Under the pieces are notes generated by a model. The model searched no databases. It was not told the DNA's origin and saw only the letters and a program-made list of their open reading frames with translations. DNA of 64,000 bases from Glycine soja (taxonomy: Eukaryota > Streptophyta > Magnoliopsida > Fabales > Fabaceae): contig NC_041010.1 in the NCBI RefSeq assembly GCF_004193775.1, positions 37,561,562 to 37,625,561 of the forward strand, given 5' to 3'. The translations under genes were made by a program, and so were the position numbers. How positions within the stretch are numbered: the stretch's first letter is position 1; every line of letters begins with the position of its first letter. Of this stretch, positions 52,601-64,000 are shown one piece after another.

Positions 52601-55067
52601 AAAAACATCAAATCTACCAAAGAGGAAAAATATTACATAAATTCATAAAAAAAATGCCTAGACGGCATTATTCTGACCTGCATGATATCACGCTCCCTCT
52701 CAACAGGACGCTGGCATGTAACTTTCAGCAAAGCGGTGATTTGCCTCTCATTAAGCCTTTTTGAGTACCTTTGACCTTCCACTATCTTGCAAACCTACAT
52801 AACCAGACAAGATATTAGCTAAACCAGGTATGTCCCACAAAAAAAATTAGCCAAATGATTATTGTAACATGAGATTTTTACCTCCATTGGCAAATAGTTA
52901 GGTCTCTGTGTATTGCCAACTTGCAGACAAGGCCACTGAGTATGTTGAATGACAAACCCATATGTCTCATAGAAGTACTCCACAACAGATTTCATGGTTC
53001 CCCTTTCATCTACTGGGAATCTAAAGATGAGAACCAAAAGAAAGTCAGCAGAAGAACTCATGTATTGCATTAAAACAAAAATTGCTACCAGTACTCACGT
53101 CAATTCTCTGGTTGCCTGTGAAGTCAGACCAGAGATACGATATTTCCTTCTCATGTTTCCACGATGTGTTACTTCAACTTTGATACCTCGAAGAGCTTTC
53201 TTGATCTGTTATTCAAGAAAAATAGAGGATTTCTTAATTAGGATCAAATCCTCCTATATTTTGTTTATAAGCAATGCTGAAAAATGATGTGGCAAAGCAA
53301 GTACACTTCACATTTAGTTACAATCGCTTATGCATGCACACAGTGATACATCATGTTACACTAACTAAACAACAAAATCTGACCTTAACACGATCAGCAT
53401 CAGATAATGGCCGGGCAGATACATCTCTGTTCAGCAGTTGATTTACGAAGTCAATTACCGGCAATGGCTCAATAAATGCAGTGGAAGACATATCTGCACA
53501 TCCATAAGTCAACATTTAGATTGAAAATCAAATTGACAGAACAAACTGGTTAAGAAAAACAAATCAAAAATCTAGGAAGAAAAGAAATAGGTGCACAGGC
53601 TAAAACTATGTTACTACAAACCAATGTTCAGGGATAGCCCCATCTGTGTAGGCCGAATACTCTGGTAGAAACCACGCCAGCTTTCCAATCCCTCACCTAA
53701 AGGCTGTCTTCTACCCAAATCAGGTGAATAAAATGATCTTCCTACAGGACAATACCTACAACATCAATCATCCAGTTAGCAAAGACTGTCACAAAAAGAG
53801 TGAAAAAATTTACTAAACAGAAATAAATCATAGAGAACCAAATTGTACTATAGAGAGAAAAAAAACAAACTGTAAAAGGAACCTTGTAGTAGGGAGTTCA
53901 CGCAGAACAATGTCAAGGACCTGCAAAGCCTCTTGAGGAGCATCAGTTTGCCTTCCCTGTAAAAAGAGTCCTAAATGGTGAAGATCTGCCCGTGCAGCCA
54001 ATTTTATCACAACCTTGAATTCCCTGTCCCTCCTGAATTGAATATAACAAAAAATTATAAAATGAAACAATGATGAAATCAAAAACTAAGAAGCAATCAG
54101 CAATAAACACTGAAGTAAACCTCTGGCCTCCAGCTCCTTCATCATCATCAGCAAGAACAATTCTGAACTCCTTTGACATAAAAGGAAGTGGTCCAGCAGT
54201 ATAGAGGCTCTTGCGCCCATCGTAAGCAGGAAGTCTCTTACCCAAGTGAGATTCCCGATACAGCCTCACCAACTGCTCCATAACAGCACGGTTCACTCCT
54301 CTTGATGTCACTTCAGGAGTAATTGTTACCTAAACAACCACAAGCAGCAAATAAGTAATTTGTTAAACAGAATAATAACAATTTTTCCACCGATCCTTAT
54401 CAAAGTTGGAACTTACATCATATTGATGCAGATCTTTGTTGGGCAACTCGGCAAAGAAATGATTAGCCTTGACAACACATTTGGTGCCATAGCTACCCTT
54501 TCCTGGTCGAAGAGGGAACCTCATTGATGATTTACTTGCAGGAGGCGGAGAAGGAGCAGCTTCAGAATGAAGCACCATCTGCGCCATTGACTGTTCCAAA
54601 TCAACAGGTTCCGGCGGCGGCAGTGATGAACTGGCCTCAGATAATGCAGGCTGAGAACTCACCCCAGTTTGATAGAATTGAACTGAGGTTGCTTGGTGCA
54701 GCTCGGGTGCCGGTGGCCTGGATGGGCCACCATATGAAGGACCTACGCCACGGCCACTGCCCATACCACCACCACTTCGGCCACCGCCATACCCTCCACG
54801 GCCTCCTTGCTGAGAAGGCCCTCCCCTTCCCCTACCTTGATATTCAGGAGGGGCACCATATTGCTGTTGGGGCATCCCACGACTGCGGCCCCCACCATAG
54901 CCTCCTCGTCCTCCTTGGGGACCCCAACCTCTGCCTCCTTGGGGTCCAGCCCCTCCTGGGGCAGCAGCAGCAGCCTGTTGTTGGGGTGGTGCACTCCTTT
55001 CAGCAGGGCGTTGAGCCTCAGAGCTTTCACCCCCACTGGGTAGTTCAGTTCTTCTCTTTCTGACCAT
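49673..55067 (-). CDS. AGO1: ARGONAUTE1, with a one-base frameshift in coding exon 5
   Basis: Twenty-one coding exons: 54417-55067, 54121-54329, 53883-54032, 53622-53755, 53384-53494, 53099-53205, 52882-53020, 52678-52794, 52376-52483, 52217-52288, 51964-52086, 51715-51874, 51371-51630, 51137-51279, 50932-50994, 50713-50776, 50499-50634, 50329-50402, 50132-50226, 50006-50037, 49673-49902. AGO1 loads miRNAs and slices target RNAs. The start [13 protein letters not shown] matches the AGO1 N-terminus. Then come GGRG/Gln-rich repeats, the N domain from about residue 185, PAZ, MID and PIWI. The DDH triad is D764 ([11 protein letters not shown]), D850 (RDGVSEGQF) and H990 (YYAHLAAF), numbered without the extra base. 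The summed length is 3178 bases, one more than a multiple of three. An extra G in the plus-strand run 53460-53462 shifts the frame and gives a stop at codon 395 (53451-53453). Every other exon keeps phase and GT-AG sites. Confidence 0.95.
53451..53462 (-). other. AGO1 frameshift and resulting stop codon
   Basis: The minus strand reads GAGCCATTGCCCGGTAATTG. The conserved family sequence here is [10 protein letters not shown], which needs only two C residues before GG. With three, the frame becomes P-L-P-G-N-stop. Upstream residues ([12 protein letters not shown]) and downstream residues ([10 protein letters not shown]) are both perfectly AGO1-like in their own frames, so this is one inserted base and not a splice-site error. 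Confidence 0.93.
54689..54709 (-). promoter_or_regulatory. miR168 target site in the AGO1 coding sequence
   Basis: The AGO1 strand contains CCCGAGCTGCACCAAGCAA, encoding PELHQA. It pairs with plant miR168 with mismatches at miRNA positions 2 and 14 and at the last two bases. This is the conserved position and pairing pattern by which miR168, itself loaded in AGO1, cleaves AGO1 mRNA as negative feedback. Confidence 0.93.
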
Positions 55068-55070
55068 GAT

Positions 55071-56218
55071 CTGCACAAATGGAACACATTTGTGATTAAT
55101 AATTAAATAATCCATGATCAAAAGGCAAGCTCTATGAACAGCATTGACAATGCAAATAGACAACAAGAAAAAGAAACAAATGGCAACACCAAATCATGTC
55201 ATCAAGAAGAAAAAATTAAAATGGCAACACATTTCAACAAGAAGCAAAAAGAATCACCTGGCAAGACCAAAATTGTATCATAAATACTCTAGCACGCACT
55301 AATTAAACGACATACAGCACTTAACAAGGGATCAAAAGCGATTTACACACAATAACCAAGGGGTCAACACAAATTGCAGCTGCAACAACCACAATTTCAC
55401 TCAATATCAAGGATCACATAAAAAACGCAGGCAACGGCATTTTATACCCTTAATAACAACAACAAACCAATTAAAATTACAACATAATATGAAAGCATAC
55501 TCGAAATCATTTACCAGAAATAAAACCCACTGACTAATAAACAGAACATCATAAGAGTTCAAAAACCCTAACAAAACAGCGCATAGGTAAAAAAACCTTC
55601 AAACATTGAACAAAGAATATAAAACAAACAAGCAAAGCACACAGTGATTATATTCACCCCATCATAAACACACGACACATGGTTATTCTCTTCTCGTATA
55701 GGGTTAAGAAAATCAAACTAAAAATAATTAAAAATTAAAAATTAATTTCGTAGAAAACACAAAAAATCTAAACCAACACTGAAAACCCAGACATTGCAAC
55801 AAAATCCAAAGCCCAACATGAAAAATTACCAAAACCCCCAAAAAACCAAACCCCAAACGAGGAAAAAAAATCCCCAAGAGGAAAAAAAACTATGCGATCT
55901 GAAACCCAAGCCAAACCTAGACACAAAAAACACCAAGAGAAAACAAAGCATAAATCGTAAAAACCTAAACCAAAAACAGATCAGACCCAAACCCACCCAC
56001 AGCAGCACCCACCCACACTCTCCACAGACACTAGATCTAGGCAAGTGAAACCCGAAAATGAAAATTTCTGAAGAGCACCCACTAAACGAAACGAGAAAAT
56101 AAACAGACCCATCAAACAAAACACTGAGAAAACAGGAAAAAAAATCATGGCTATCATCAAAACCCTTAAAAAAGCAGAGCAAAGCAGATGAAAACAGAGC
56201 ATGAACATCGGTTTATAC
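55071..56218 (-). other. Intron in the AGO1 5' untranslated region
   Basis: The acceptor TTTGTGCAG lies three bases before the start codon (exon begins ATC-ATG). A matching donor, GAG followed by GTATAAAC, is at 56211-56218. The intron is 1148 bp and AT-rich. Open frames on both strands here are chance products of low-complexity sequence. Confidence 0.75.
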
Positions 56219-56425
56219 CTCAGGGAGAAAGTGAAAAGTAGAGAAGCTACTGCAAACGGTGAGCGATGGACAGGGCGAAGCTGGGCAGTGGAGTGAAGAA
56301 GGGAATAAAAAAGAGGAGTGTGTATATGTGTGCAAGAGAGAGAAAAGAAGAGTGGGTTTTCTCCCAAAGAGAGAGAAAGAGAGAAAGAGAGAAATGAGAT
56401 GCTTGCAAGAAGAGAGAGGGGAAAA
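56219..56425 (-). other. AGO1 non-coding first exon (5' UTR)
   Basis: A CT-rich leader (runs of TCTCTCTTTCTC on the minus strand) between the probable TATA box and the 5'-UTR donor. The 5' end is inferred at about 30 bases below the TATA box. Pyrimidine-rich leaders are common in highly expressed plant genes. Confidence 0.65.
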
Positions 56426-56449
56426 CACATGAAAGCTTGGAATTGGACA

Positions 56450-56460
56450 TCTTATAAAGA
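56450..56460 (-). promoter_or_regulatory. TATA box of AGO1
   Basis: The minus strand reads TCTTTATAAG, the only close TATA match upstream of the CT-rich leader. It is well placed for a start of transcription near 56420-56425. Confidence 0.65.
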
Positions 56461-56469
56461 TGGGGTAGG

Positions 56470-59400
56470 TCTTTGAAAATGACCACTCCGTCCCTACACG
56501 TTCCCTTCTCTCATACGTTTCAGCATCTCCTTCTCCTCCAAGACTCTACTATTGGTTTTCTTGAAAGAAAAAAAAATTCTTTATTTTCTTCCCTTCATCT
56601 TTTATTTTATTTTATTTTTTCTCACATCTTTTCTTCAATATTTTGTTTCTTATTTTTTAAAAATATATATGTTGATATATATTAATTCTATTTTATTTTA
56701 TACAAATTTAAATTTGATGAGAAAAATATTTTTTTTGTATTATCTCAAAGGATCATATTTTTTTTTACAATGATAACAACAAACATAGGATAATTATAGT
56801 CCAACAAATTACACAGGACATGTTTAATGACACACAAACAATCATATATCAAATTTGATAATTTAATATCATATTAATAGTCTTTCTGCTTTTCTTTTCA
56901 CATAATCACTTTAATAGTCTTATATGATTCAAACTTAAATATAATGAATCCTATTTTAGATTTAATAATAGCTTATTCAATTCCAACAAACTAGAATGAA
57001 TTATATTTTAAAATTGAGAAGAAAAAATTTAATACCACCTCAATAATCTTATTCAAACCAGACTGAAATAATGTGAATAAAATTTTAAGAAAAATATTTT
57101 TCAATGTTTTTCCTTTATTTGTTGGGATTTTTATATTGTTGAGATATTTTCATTTCAATATAAATTAAAATTGGAAATAAAATCCTTACTACCACGACAA
57201 AGTGAACAAGGTAAATGAAAATCTTTACACTCTTATTCATTTCAAACATGAACAGGTGAATTAAATTTCAAAATATATTTATTTTTTAAAATATTTTTCC
57301 TTAATTTGTTTAACTTTTATGATATTAAAATATTTAAGTTTTAATATAAATTAAAATTCAATAAGAAAAATATTTTTAATTTAATTATTTATAAAATATT
57401 TTATGAACAATAATAAATATAATAAGGAGTTTTTAAATGTATGGTTGACTTTCAATTTTTCATTATAATTGAGGACATTAACTAAAAGAGGAATTGTAAT
57501 ATTATATATGTGTGTATTTATGAATTTAGGTGCATTAAATTTAATATAAAATTAAAATTTTACATTTTTAAATATATTTTAATTATTAATGTATATTTTA
57601 ATATACATGTACTGTTAGGAATTGGTTTTATAATAAATAATAAAATTTTAGTATATATCCTCTATATCCATGTATATAAATTATAATAGTTATCTAAGAA
57701 GATAATATTTTTAACAACTATTTCTTGATAAGAGTGTTTTTAGGATTTTTCATTTAATCCCTTAAAAAAGGAGTTTTTATTTAACAACAATAGCATTTAA
57801 AAAAATAATTTTTTATAACCTCTAATCTATTTAAATTTATATTCATCTTTATTTCTAAAATGAATGTGAATATATTTTTAAAAAATATCCATGATTAAAA
57901 ATATACTTATAACATGATATAAATTGTTTATCATAAATTTAAAATATGTAATTAATAATTAATCAGACATAATTGTTTGTGGTTGAATAATCGCATAAAA
58001 AAATTTATATTACTAATGTATAACTTTTTTTTCTAAATCAAAATATCAATTATATCTTTCAATAATGAACTTTTTTTATTTAAATTTAGTTATTTTTGCA
58101 ACAAAGAAGTATAGATTTGTTTGCTTTTCAACATTACCAATGATGAAATAGATAAGACCTAAAAAGTTGTATAGTCTAAATTACATTTATATATATAGTA
58201 AAAAAATTAGAAATTGCTTATTAGTACGAAAACTTTTTCGTGATATCTGCACGACCGTTATTTTTATGAAGGGTTTAGTACATACTTTTAAATTTTTTAA
58301 TTAGTATTTATTTAAAAAAAAAAAGAGTGATCCACATAATCATTTATTCAAATTTGTGCAAATATAATTCGCAGGAAATAGCATTGCTGAAAAAAAAAAA
58401 CATTTATATATGATTTGGGGCGTCATTCCTCCCTCATAATTTTATTCTACCACAAAAAAGTATTAATATAAATAATTAATGTTTAATACCTATTAAATAA
58501 TTTTATAAATATTGTTTGAAAAAATATTTAATGCAGCATTTAATAAATTAATATGTTATTAAATATAATAATATTAGTATATATTATATTTATTAAAAAT
58601 AATATATTTATAAAAGTGTAATAAATGTAATACCTACATAAAATATATTTTTAAATATAACATTTAATGAATAAAACATATAAATATTACTATATTAAAT
58701 AACATACACATATCATACTTAAAAAGAAATAAATTATTTTAAAATAATTATTTTTATTTATTTATTTATTAATTTTGTAAGGATTGCACACAATATCAAG
58801 AATTTATAACACTTACATATTTAGTTTAATTAACTGAATTAGACCCCTTAATTATAAATAAATTAATTTATATTATGTCTAAGTAAGACCGTTTACATAT
58901 CTTAACTGTATATTTATTTTAATTATATTTGTTTTGGAATCAAAAAATTTTATTTTTATAATCAGTAAAAAATGATGTTGGTGTATGTATATTAAAAAGT
59001 AGACGGAAAATAAAATATTGAATGAAATAGTCATATACAACCTGTTAGAAAGACTATATAAAAATAAAATAACAAAACTATAAAAAAAAAATATTAAGAA
59101 TTAAAAAACATATGAGTCAACTACAAAATATATTCTGTAAAAAAGTATATATTTTATACATTGACAATGTATATTTATCCTCAAATTAAAAGAAAATATT
59201 AAAATATTATTGAATTTTAAGTATCTAAGGGCGCTAAGTATTTAAAAATAAATTTTATCATCCATAATAATTCTATTTGAGTTTAAGATATTTGTAATTT
59301 ATTATAGAAAAATATATATTTTTTAATTTATGATATTGTTGGAGAGTTAAACTAAGATTATTTGTAATAAAATTTAAATTAAAAATTAATTTTAATATAT

Positions 59401-59839
59401 TTATTATATTTTTATTAAATATTTTAAGAGTGAGGATTTTTTTTTTAGAAAGTGACAAGTGTCATCCCAAAACCTTCATTTAGAGTTTCTAAATTGATTG
59501 AAAAAAAAATCAAGTAATTTAGTGTGCACAAAAATAAAATAAAAAACTTAATAACTTGTAACTTATAAACTACCCGAAGCAACTTATGAATATAAGTCAA
59601 AAACTACTAAAATAAGTATATTGTTTATATCTAAATTCTTTAGGCTAGTTTGCATATTAAACAAGTTTACTCTCTTCAAATCAACTTATAAGTTATTGGA
59701 ATGATTTACTAAAAACATTGTGCACATCATAAATATTTTCATTATTTATGAATACAAAAACAATATTTTAGCTGATAAAAAAAATACGCACTTAAAAAAT
59801 TTATGATATGCCCATAATAGTCCGAGATAGATGTATAAT
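56470..59839. other. AT-rich intergenic region upstream of AGO1
   Basis: Holds the AGO1 upstream DNA in its first few hundred bases. The remainder is AT-rich with no supported gene, RNA or bounded repeat. Short open frames at 56473-56773 and 59273-59458 are low complexity. Confidence 0.6.
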
Positions 59840-60723
59840 TAGGGGTAGGTAAATGGACCCAGGTCTATGGACTGGCCCGCGGGGCCCGCAGTCCGCCCGA
59901 GTACGGACCAATTTTTTTAAACAATCCATGATTATGTCATATTTTTTTGCCCATCCTGCTTAACCCGCGGACTATGCGGGTTTGGCCCGAGAGGTCCGCG
60001 GGTTGCCCATAGCCCACATTAAGTTTGATTTATGTGACATTGACCCAATTATATTAGGTTTAATTTTCTCTTTTTCACTTTAAACTTTTCTTTTAAAACA
60101 ACAGATAAAAAAATATATTAGATAAGATAAAGATTTAAAGATAAAAAAGGATAAGATAAGATAATTAAAAGATTAAGATAAAAAAATATAAGTGATAACA
60201 TGCTAAAAATCTTCCTTTTTTATATTTTCTTGATCTTTTTTCTCTTTTAATCTATCATTTTCATATCTGCAAGCCATAAATAATAAAAATATTAATTCTT
60301 ATCATTTAAGCCAAAAATAATTGTTAAATAAATGTTTTTAAAGATATTTCAATATATTTTTATTATAAAAAATAGCTCACATCAAAGATGGAGATGTTTA
60401 AATTTCATATTTTAGATTTATTGTTTGGATTTTCTTTTGTTAAGACATTATTTATTTTACTGATGTAATTGACTAGTTATTGAGATTTTATTTACATTTG
60501 TATTGAACTTAATTTCATTATATTGTATTTTTATTAAAATTGAAATTCTTTTAAAATTAGGTCCGCGGACCGGCCCGTTTGACCCGCGGGGTCCGCGGGG
60601 TGGGGGCGGACCAATTTATTTGGTCCGTGTAAGAAGCGGGGCGAACTGACCCGGTCCGCTGCCAATGCGGACTTATGCGGGTGTGCCTTACGCGGAGCGG
60701 GCCGACCCGCTTACTCACCCCTA
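59840..60723. mobile_element. hAT-like MITE with GC-rich ends
   Basis: The ends are TAGGGGTAGGTAAATGG and CGCTTACTCACCCCTA. They are flanked by a perfect 8-bp direct repeat TGTATAAT (59832-59839 and 60724-60731), the hAT duplication length. About 150 bp at each end are strikingly GC-rich, built from gcccgcgg, ggtccgcgg and gcgggtc words in inverted orientation. The 500-bp centre is AT-rich and non-coding. Confidence 0.92.
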
Positions 60724-60789
60724 TGTATAATTATGGATAGAAAAAAAGGACAAAAATATTCTCTCTACATAAAAATGTCATATTAGACT

Positions 60790-62520
60790 CTTTTTTTTCT
60801 TACTCTGAAATTTGGGGAAAAATGTAAATTATATTAAACCCAAAATGATACAATAATAAACGGGGCATACCCCGCAGTTAAAGAAAATCAAAAGTCTCTC
60901 TAATACAATAAGACCTATATCAAGATGCTAAAACAAATGCAACAGGTGCGCTTGTCTATACATAAGAAACTTAATCTTGCTAATAACCTCTATTACAGAA
61001 AATTGATAATCTTAAAAAATCAGTTTATTCCTAGACAGCCAAATGCAGTAGACTGTAATTGCTATAGCCAGACAACGTAATTTTCCTTGAACACTTGATG
61101 TGGATCTTCCCCTAATTAAAGAGTCAGTAATGCGCTGTAAAGAAGTGAAACGCCTGCGGAAAGGAGCCAAATCAGGAATGTGAGCCCAAACTTGGAGAGA
61201 TTTCCTGCAAGAAAAGAACAAATGAGCATTTGACTCAGGCTCATTTGAACATAAAGGGCAGAGGGAACCCTTGTTCAAAAAAGCAACTTTGTCAAGAGTA
61301 AGCAGCCGATTCCTTTTAGCAAGCCACAAAATGAAAGACATCTTAGGGGGGATTGCTGGGTTCCATATAACAGAACACCAACTAACAGTAGGCTTGACAC
61401 CTCTAATGTATTCATAGACTTTGCCAACAAGCAATTGTTCATTGGTGCTCCAAGATTGAATCCTCTTTTTGGCCTCTTTCGTACTTAACTCTTTAGAGAT
61501 AATAAAGTCCCTTATTTGAATGATTTTCTTTATCAAGACCGAATCTGATGAAGAAGTATTGTAATTCCACACATCGCTCCCTCTGAAATAGTAATGGTGA
61601 ATCCACCGAACCCATAGAGAATCTTTCTTACAATGAAAGTCCCACAGGATACGGGAAAGAAGCGCAAGGTTCCAGTCCTTGAGATTAAAAAGGCCTAAAC
61701 CCCATTCTTTTTTCGGAGAACAAACTACTGACCAAGCAACCAAAGGCTTTTTTTTGCCAATATCCGCTTTGCCCCACAGAAAATTACGGCACGAAGCGTT
61801 TATCCGGTCCATAACAGATTGCGGCAAAGGAAAAATCCCCATCCAGAAATTCACAATTCCTTGAATAACCGCTCTGATCAACTCTAACTTACCTGCATAA
61901 GATAAAGACTTTTTGCTCCATCCCTGAATCAGGCCAGAAATCTTGGAAAGCCAGGGAGCATAATGACATACATTTAATCTAGATGATAAAAGGGGAACAC
62001 CCAAGTATCTGAAAGGGAAGTTACCCAAGCTAAATCCAGTAAACTGCTGAATATGAGAAAGCTCATGAGGCCTAATACCGGCTGAGTATATGGCAGATTT
62101 ATCAGAGCTGATGGAAAGCCCTGAAACCCTACAGAAGTGCTGAAGCTTGGCAAACATAGTTGACACAGAAGAGATATCTCCTCTAGATATAAGCATAATA
62201 TCATATGCAAAAGCCAAATGAGATAGCTGAATACTTGCACAGTTGGGATAAAATTTAAAATTGGCATCATCCTTGAGGCTGCTCATATCTCTGAAAAAGT
62301 ACTCCAAACAGAGCACAAACAGATAAGGGGAGAGAGGATCCCCTTGTCTAAGACCCCGTTGCCCTTTGAAGTGACCATAAATGGATCCATTGACTGTCAC
62401 ACTAAAGGAAGTGGAAAAAACACATTCCATGATCCAAGTAAAGAATTGGGCTGGGAAGCCAATAGACTTAAGCATTCAATCCAAGAATTCCCAGAAAATG
62501 GAATCATACTCTGAAATTTT
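60790..62520 (-). mobile_element. 5'-truncated LINE (non-LTR retrotransposon)
   Basis: The element is flanked by a perfect 10-bp target duplication ATATTAGACT (60780-60789 and 62521-62530). A T-run at 60791-60798 is the poly(A) tail of a minus-strand copy. The 5' part, including the endonuclease and the start of RT, is missing, as usual for LINE copies. A 3' UTR of about 220 bp follows the coding remnant. Confidence 0.93.
61012..62475 (-). pseudogene. LINE reverse transcriptase fragment (RT plus zf-RVT)
   Basis: An open frame of 487 codons encodes the palm and thumb of a plant LINE RT, with GLRQGDPLSPYLFVLCLEYF and RYLGVPLLSSRL. It then gives the zf-RVT domain (PPKMSFILWLAKRNRLLTLD, CPLCSNEPESNAHLFFSC) near the C-terminus. 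It starts mid-domain because of the 5' truncation. The catalytic box that should read FADD reads FAYD (codon 62203-62205), so an essential metal-binding Asp is lost. The long intact frame shows a fairly recent insertion, but the copy cannot polymerise. Confidence 0.93.
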
Positions 62521-62530
62521 ATATTAGACT

Positions 62531-64000
62531 TAAATGTAAAAAAGTTTGTTTTAGTTTTTTTATTCGTATTAAAACTAAGTAACTAACTTTGTTTGGTTCA
62601 TATAATTCACCTCATTCAACAAAAAATAGCCTTGTTTGTTGCTACAGAACATAAAACATTGAACTATGTTGATCAGAATTCAATTCTTAAATAGAAAAAG
62701 GAAAACATTGTCGAGATAAATTAAACTTAGTTTGATAATTCTTATATAAAAAAATATTTTGGCTGTTGATTGTTAAGTAACAAATTTTAGAAGAAAAAGA
62801 AAAAATGAACAATTTTTAATTTATTTTCAAAAAATTCTCTAATTTAATAGTTTTTTAGATTGAAATAAATAAAATGATAAATAAAACAAATTTAGTGACT
62901 TAATTTTTAATTTATTTTGCTAACATTACACAACTTTCTTAATTTAAAACTACCAAGTTGTCACCCCTTTTCTCTCAAACATTCCTTAGCATACCCAACA
63001 AAACTTTTAACTCTTTAAATTAGAGGTGGTCTTCTCACAAGTAACTTCATTTTCTTAAGATTACTTGATCGGATATTATAAAATATGTGTAGCTTCTTTA
63101 AAACAATGAGATTCACTTTGAAAATTAAATAAGTCATAATTAGTGATTAAAAATTCAAATTGTGAAAACATGCATGTAAATACATGCCATGAGAAAATTT
63201 CAAACGTTGTTTTATTTTGACAAAAATATCTTTCTCAATATTTAAGGCACGACCAAAATAATAAAGGATGATTAAGTTATTACAATCTTATTTTAATTTA
63301 TACATGTATTTGGCGATTATTAATGTTTTAATTAATCTATAACTATTAATAAACATGATCATTTCTTTTGGTATATACATCTCTTATTTTTAAGTTATCT
63401 TTTAATATATATAACTGTTTTTTGTTTCCTTCCTGAGAAATTGATATAATTTTTTCCTAAAAAAACTTCTACCACTACTTTTTTAACTATTATTTTTCTA
63501 TAAAAAAAGATATAGACAAGATTTGTCTCTTTTTATTAATTATAATTATACCTTTTGAAAAAAAATATAACCTCTCTCACTTGAGAGTAACTTAATAGTT
63601 CAACAATTTTTACTTTGTCCAAGTTGAACCTTTTTTTTGGTCTTGACATTAGTGGGGGTGTGATGTGAGGAAGTGTGGGTAATGGATGAATGTGACGCTG
63701 ACAACTAACGGTTACAAAATCCAAATGGTGGGGTGTGTCTTTCACAGTTTGACCCAATTGACCAAACTTTGGCCCTTTAAGAAAGAGAGAGAAATAAAAA
63801 AAGAAGAAGAAATGTTACTATTAAACTATTAAAATACTTTTGTTTGTTTCTGATTTATCAGATTTACGTACTAATGAAAACATGTTAAAAAATGTGGCAT
63901 CAACATTTTGTAGTATTAATTAAATATACATAAAAATAATAATTGAATAAATAAATACAAAAAGCATTTAATAATTCTTTAGTGCATATCATATATATTA
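62531..64000. other. AT-rich right edge of the window
   Basis: No gene is supported. A less AT-rich patch at 63600-63790 holds a short minus-strand open frame (MGQTVKDTPHHLDFV...) without a recognisable domain. It could be promoter or leader of a gene beyond the window. Confidence 0.5.

Noticed and set aside
54524..55063. Long plus-strand open frame opposite the AGO1 N-terminus (179 codons)
   Set aside because: It is the antisense shadow of the Gly/Gln-rich first coding exon; its composition follows from the repeats on the other strand.
55794..56182. Lys/Asn/Pro-rich plus-strand and Phe-rich minus-strand open frames
   Set aside because: They lie in the AGO1 5'-UTR intron and reflect A-rich low-complexity sequence.
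63536..63757. Minus-strand open frame of 73 codons at the right edge
   Set aside because: No domain, and its ends run into AT-rich sequence; more likely upstream DNA of a gene outside the window.

Overview
This 64-kb window is nuclear DNA from a dicot plant, most likely a legume and probably Glycine (soybean or a close relative). That assignment is an inference from the gene structures, the transposon mix and the paleopolyploid-style duplication, not from a search. The sequence is AT-rich, with intron-rich genes separated by long stretches of transposon debris. All recognisable host genes lie on the minus strand.

Layout. (1) 1-8990 and 21760-30650 are two diverged copies of one segment carrying a nucleotide-diphospho-sugar transferase gene (DUF271/PF03407 type, At4g15970-like). 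The right copy (24170-30180) reads as an intact three-exon gene of 349 codons. The left copy (6810-8813) is a wreck with frameshifts, a mostly lost second exon and a lost splice donor. The left copy also carries a 5.46-kb non-autonomous CACTA transposon (929-6390). At almost the same target the right copy carries a 496-bp hAT-like element (23048-23543), and its first intron holds a 1.49-kb long-inverted-repeat element (27687-29175). (2) 9583-15983 is a decayed Ty1/copia retrotransposon with both LTRs, a tRNA-iMet primer binding site and a 5-bp target duplication. (3) 16-21.7 kb and 30.7-38.9 kb are AT-rich spacers with a Mutator-like MITE (17183-17801) and a diverged tandem array (18350-19990). 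(4) 39070-44550 is a complete 15-exon sucrose synthase gene of the SUS5/6/7 type, with a 117-residue C-terminal extension ending in a hydrophobic segment, and with one GC-AG intron. (5) 46218-47689 is a foldback-like hAT element. (6) 49673-56450 is an ARGONAUTE1 gene with 21 coding exons, a 5'-UTR intron and an miR168 target site. Every exon boundary and reading phase fits except one: a single extra base in coding exon 5 that puts a stop at codon 395. (7) 59840-60723 is a GC-rich hAT-like MITE, and 60790-62520 a 5'-truncated LINE with a mutated reverse-transcriptase active site.

The genes do not form a pathway. The sugar transferase is probably a Golgi wall-glycan enzyme, the sucrose synthase supplies UDP-glucose (family members act in sieve elements), and AGO1 is the main miRNA effector. 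The strongest points are the AGO1 frameshift (young null allele or assembly error), the miR168 feedback site, the membrane-tail sucrose synthase with its GC-AG intron, and several transposons whose ends and target duplications can be read to the base. I found no convincing wholly new system. The nearest candidates are the palindrome array in the CACTA element and the two long-hairpin elements.
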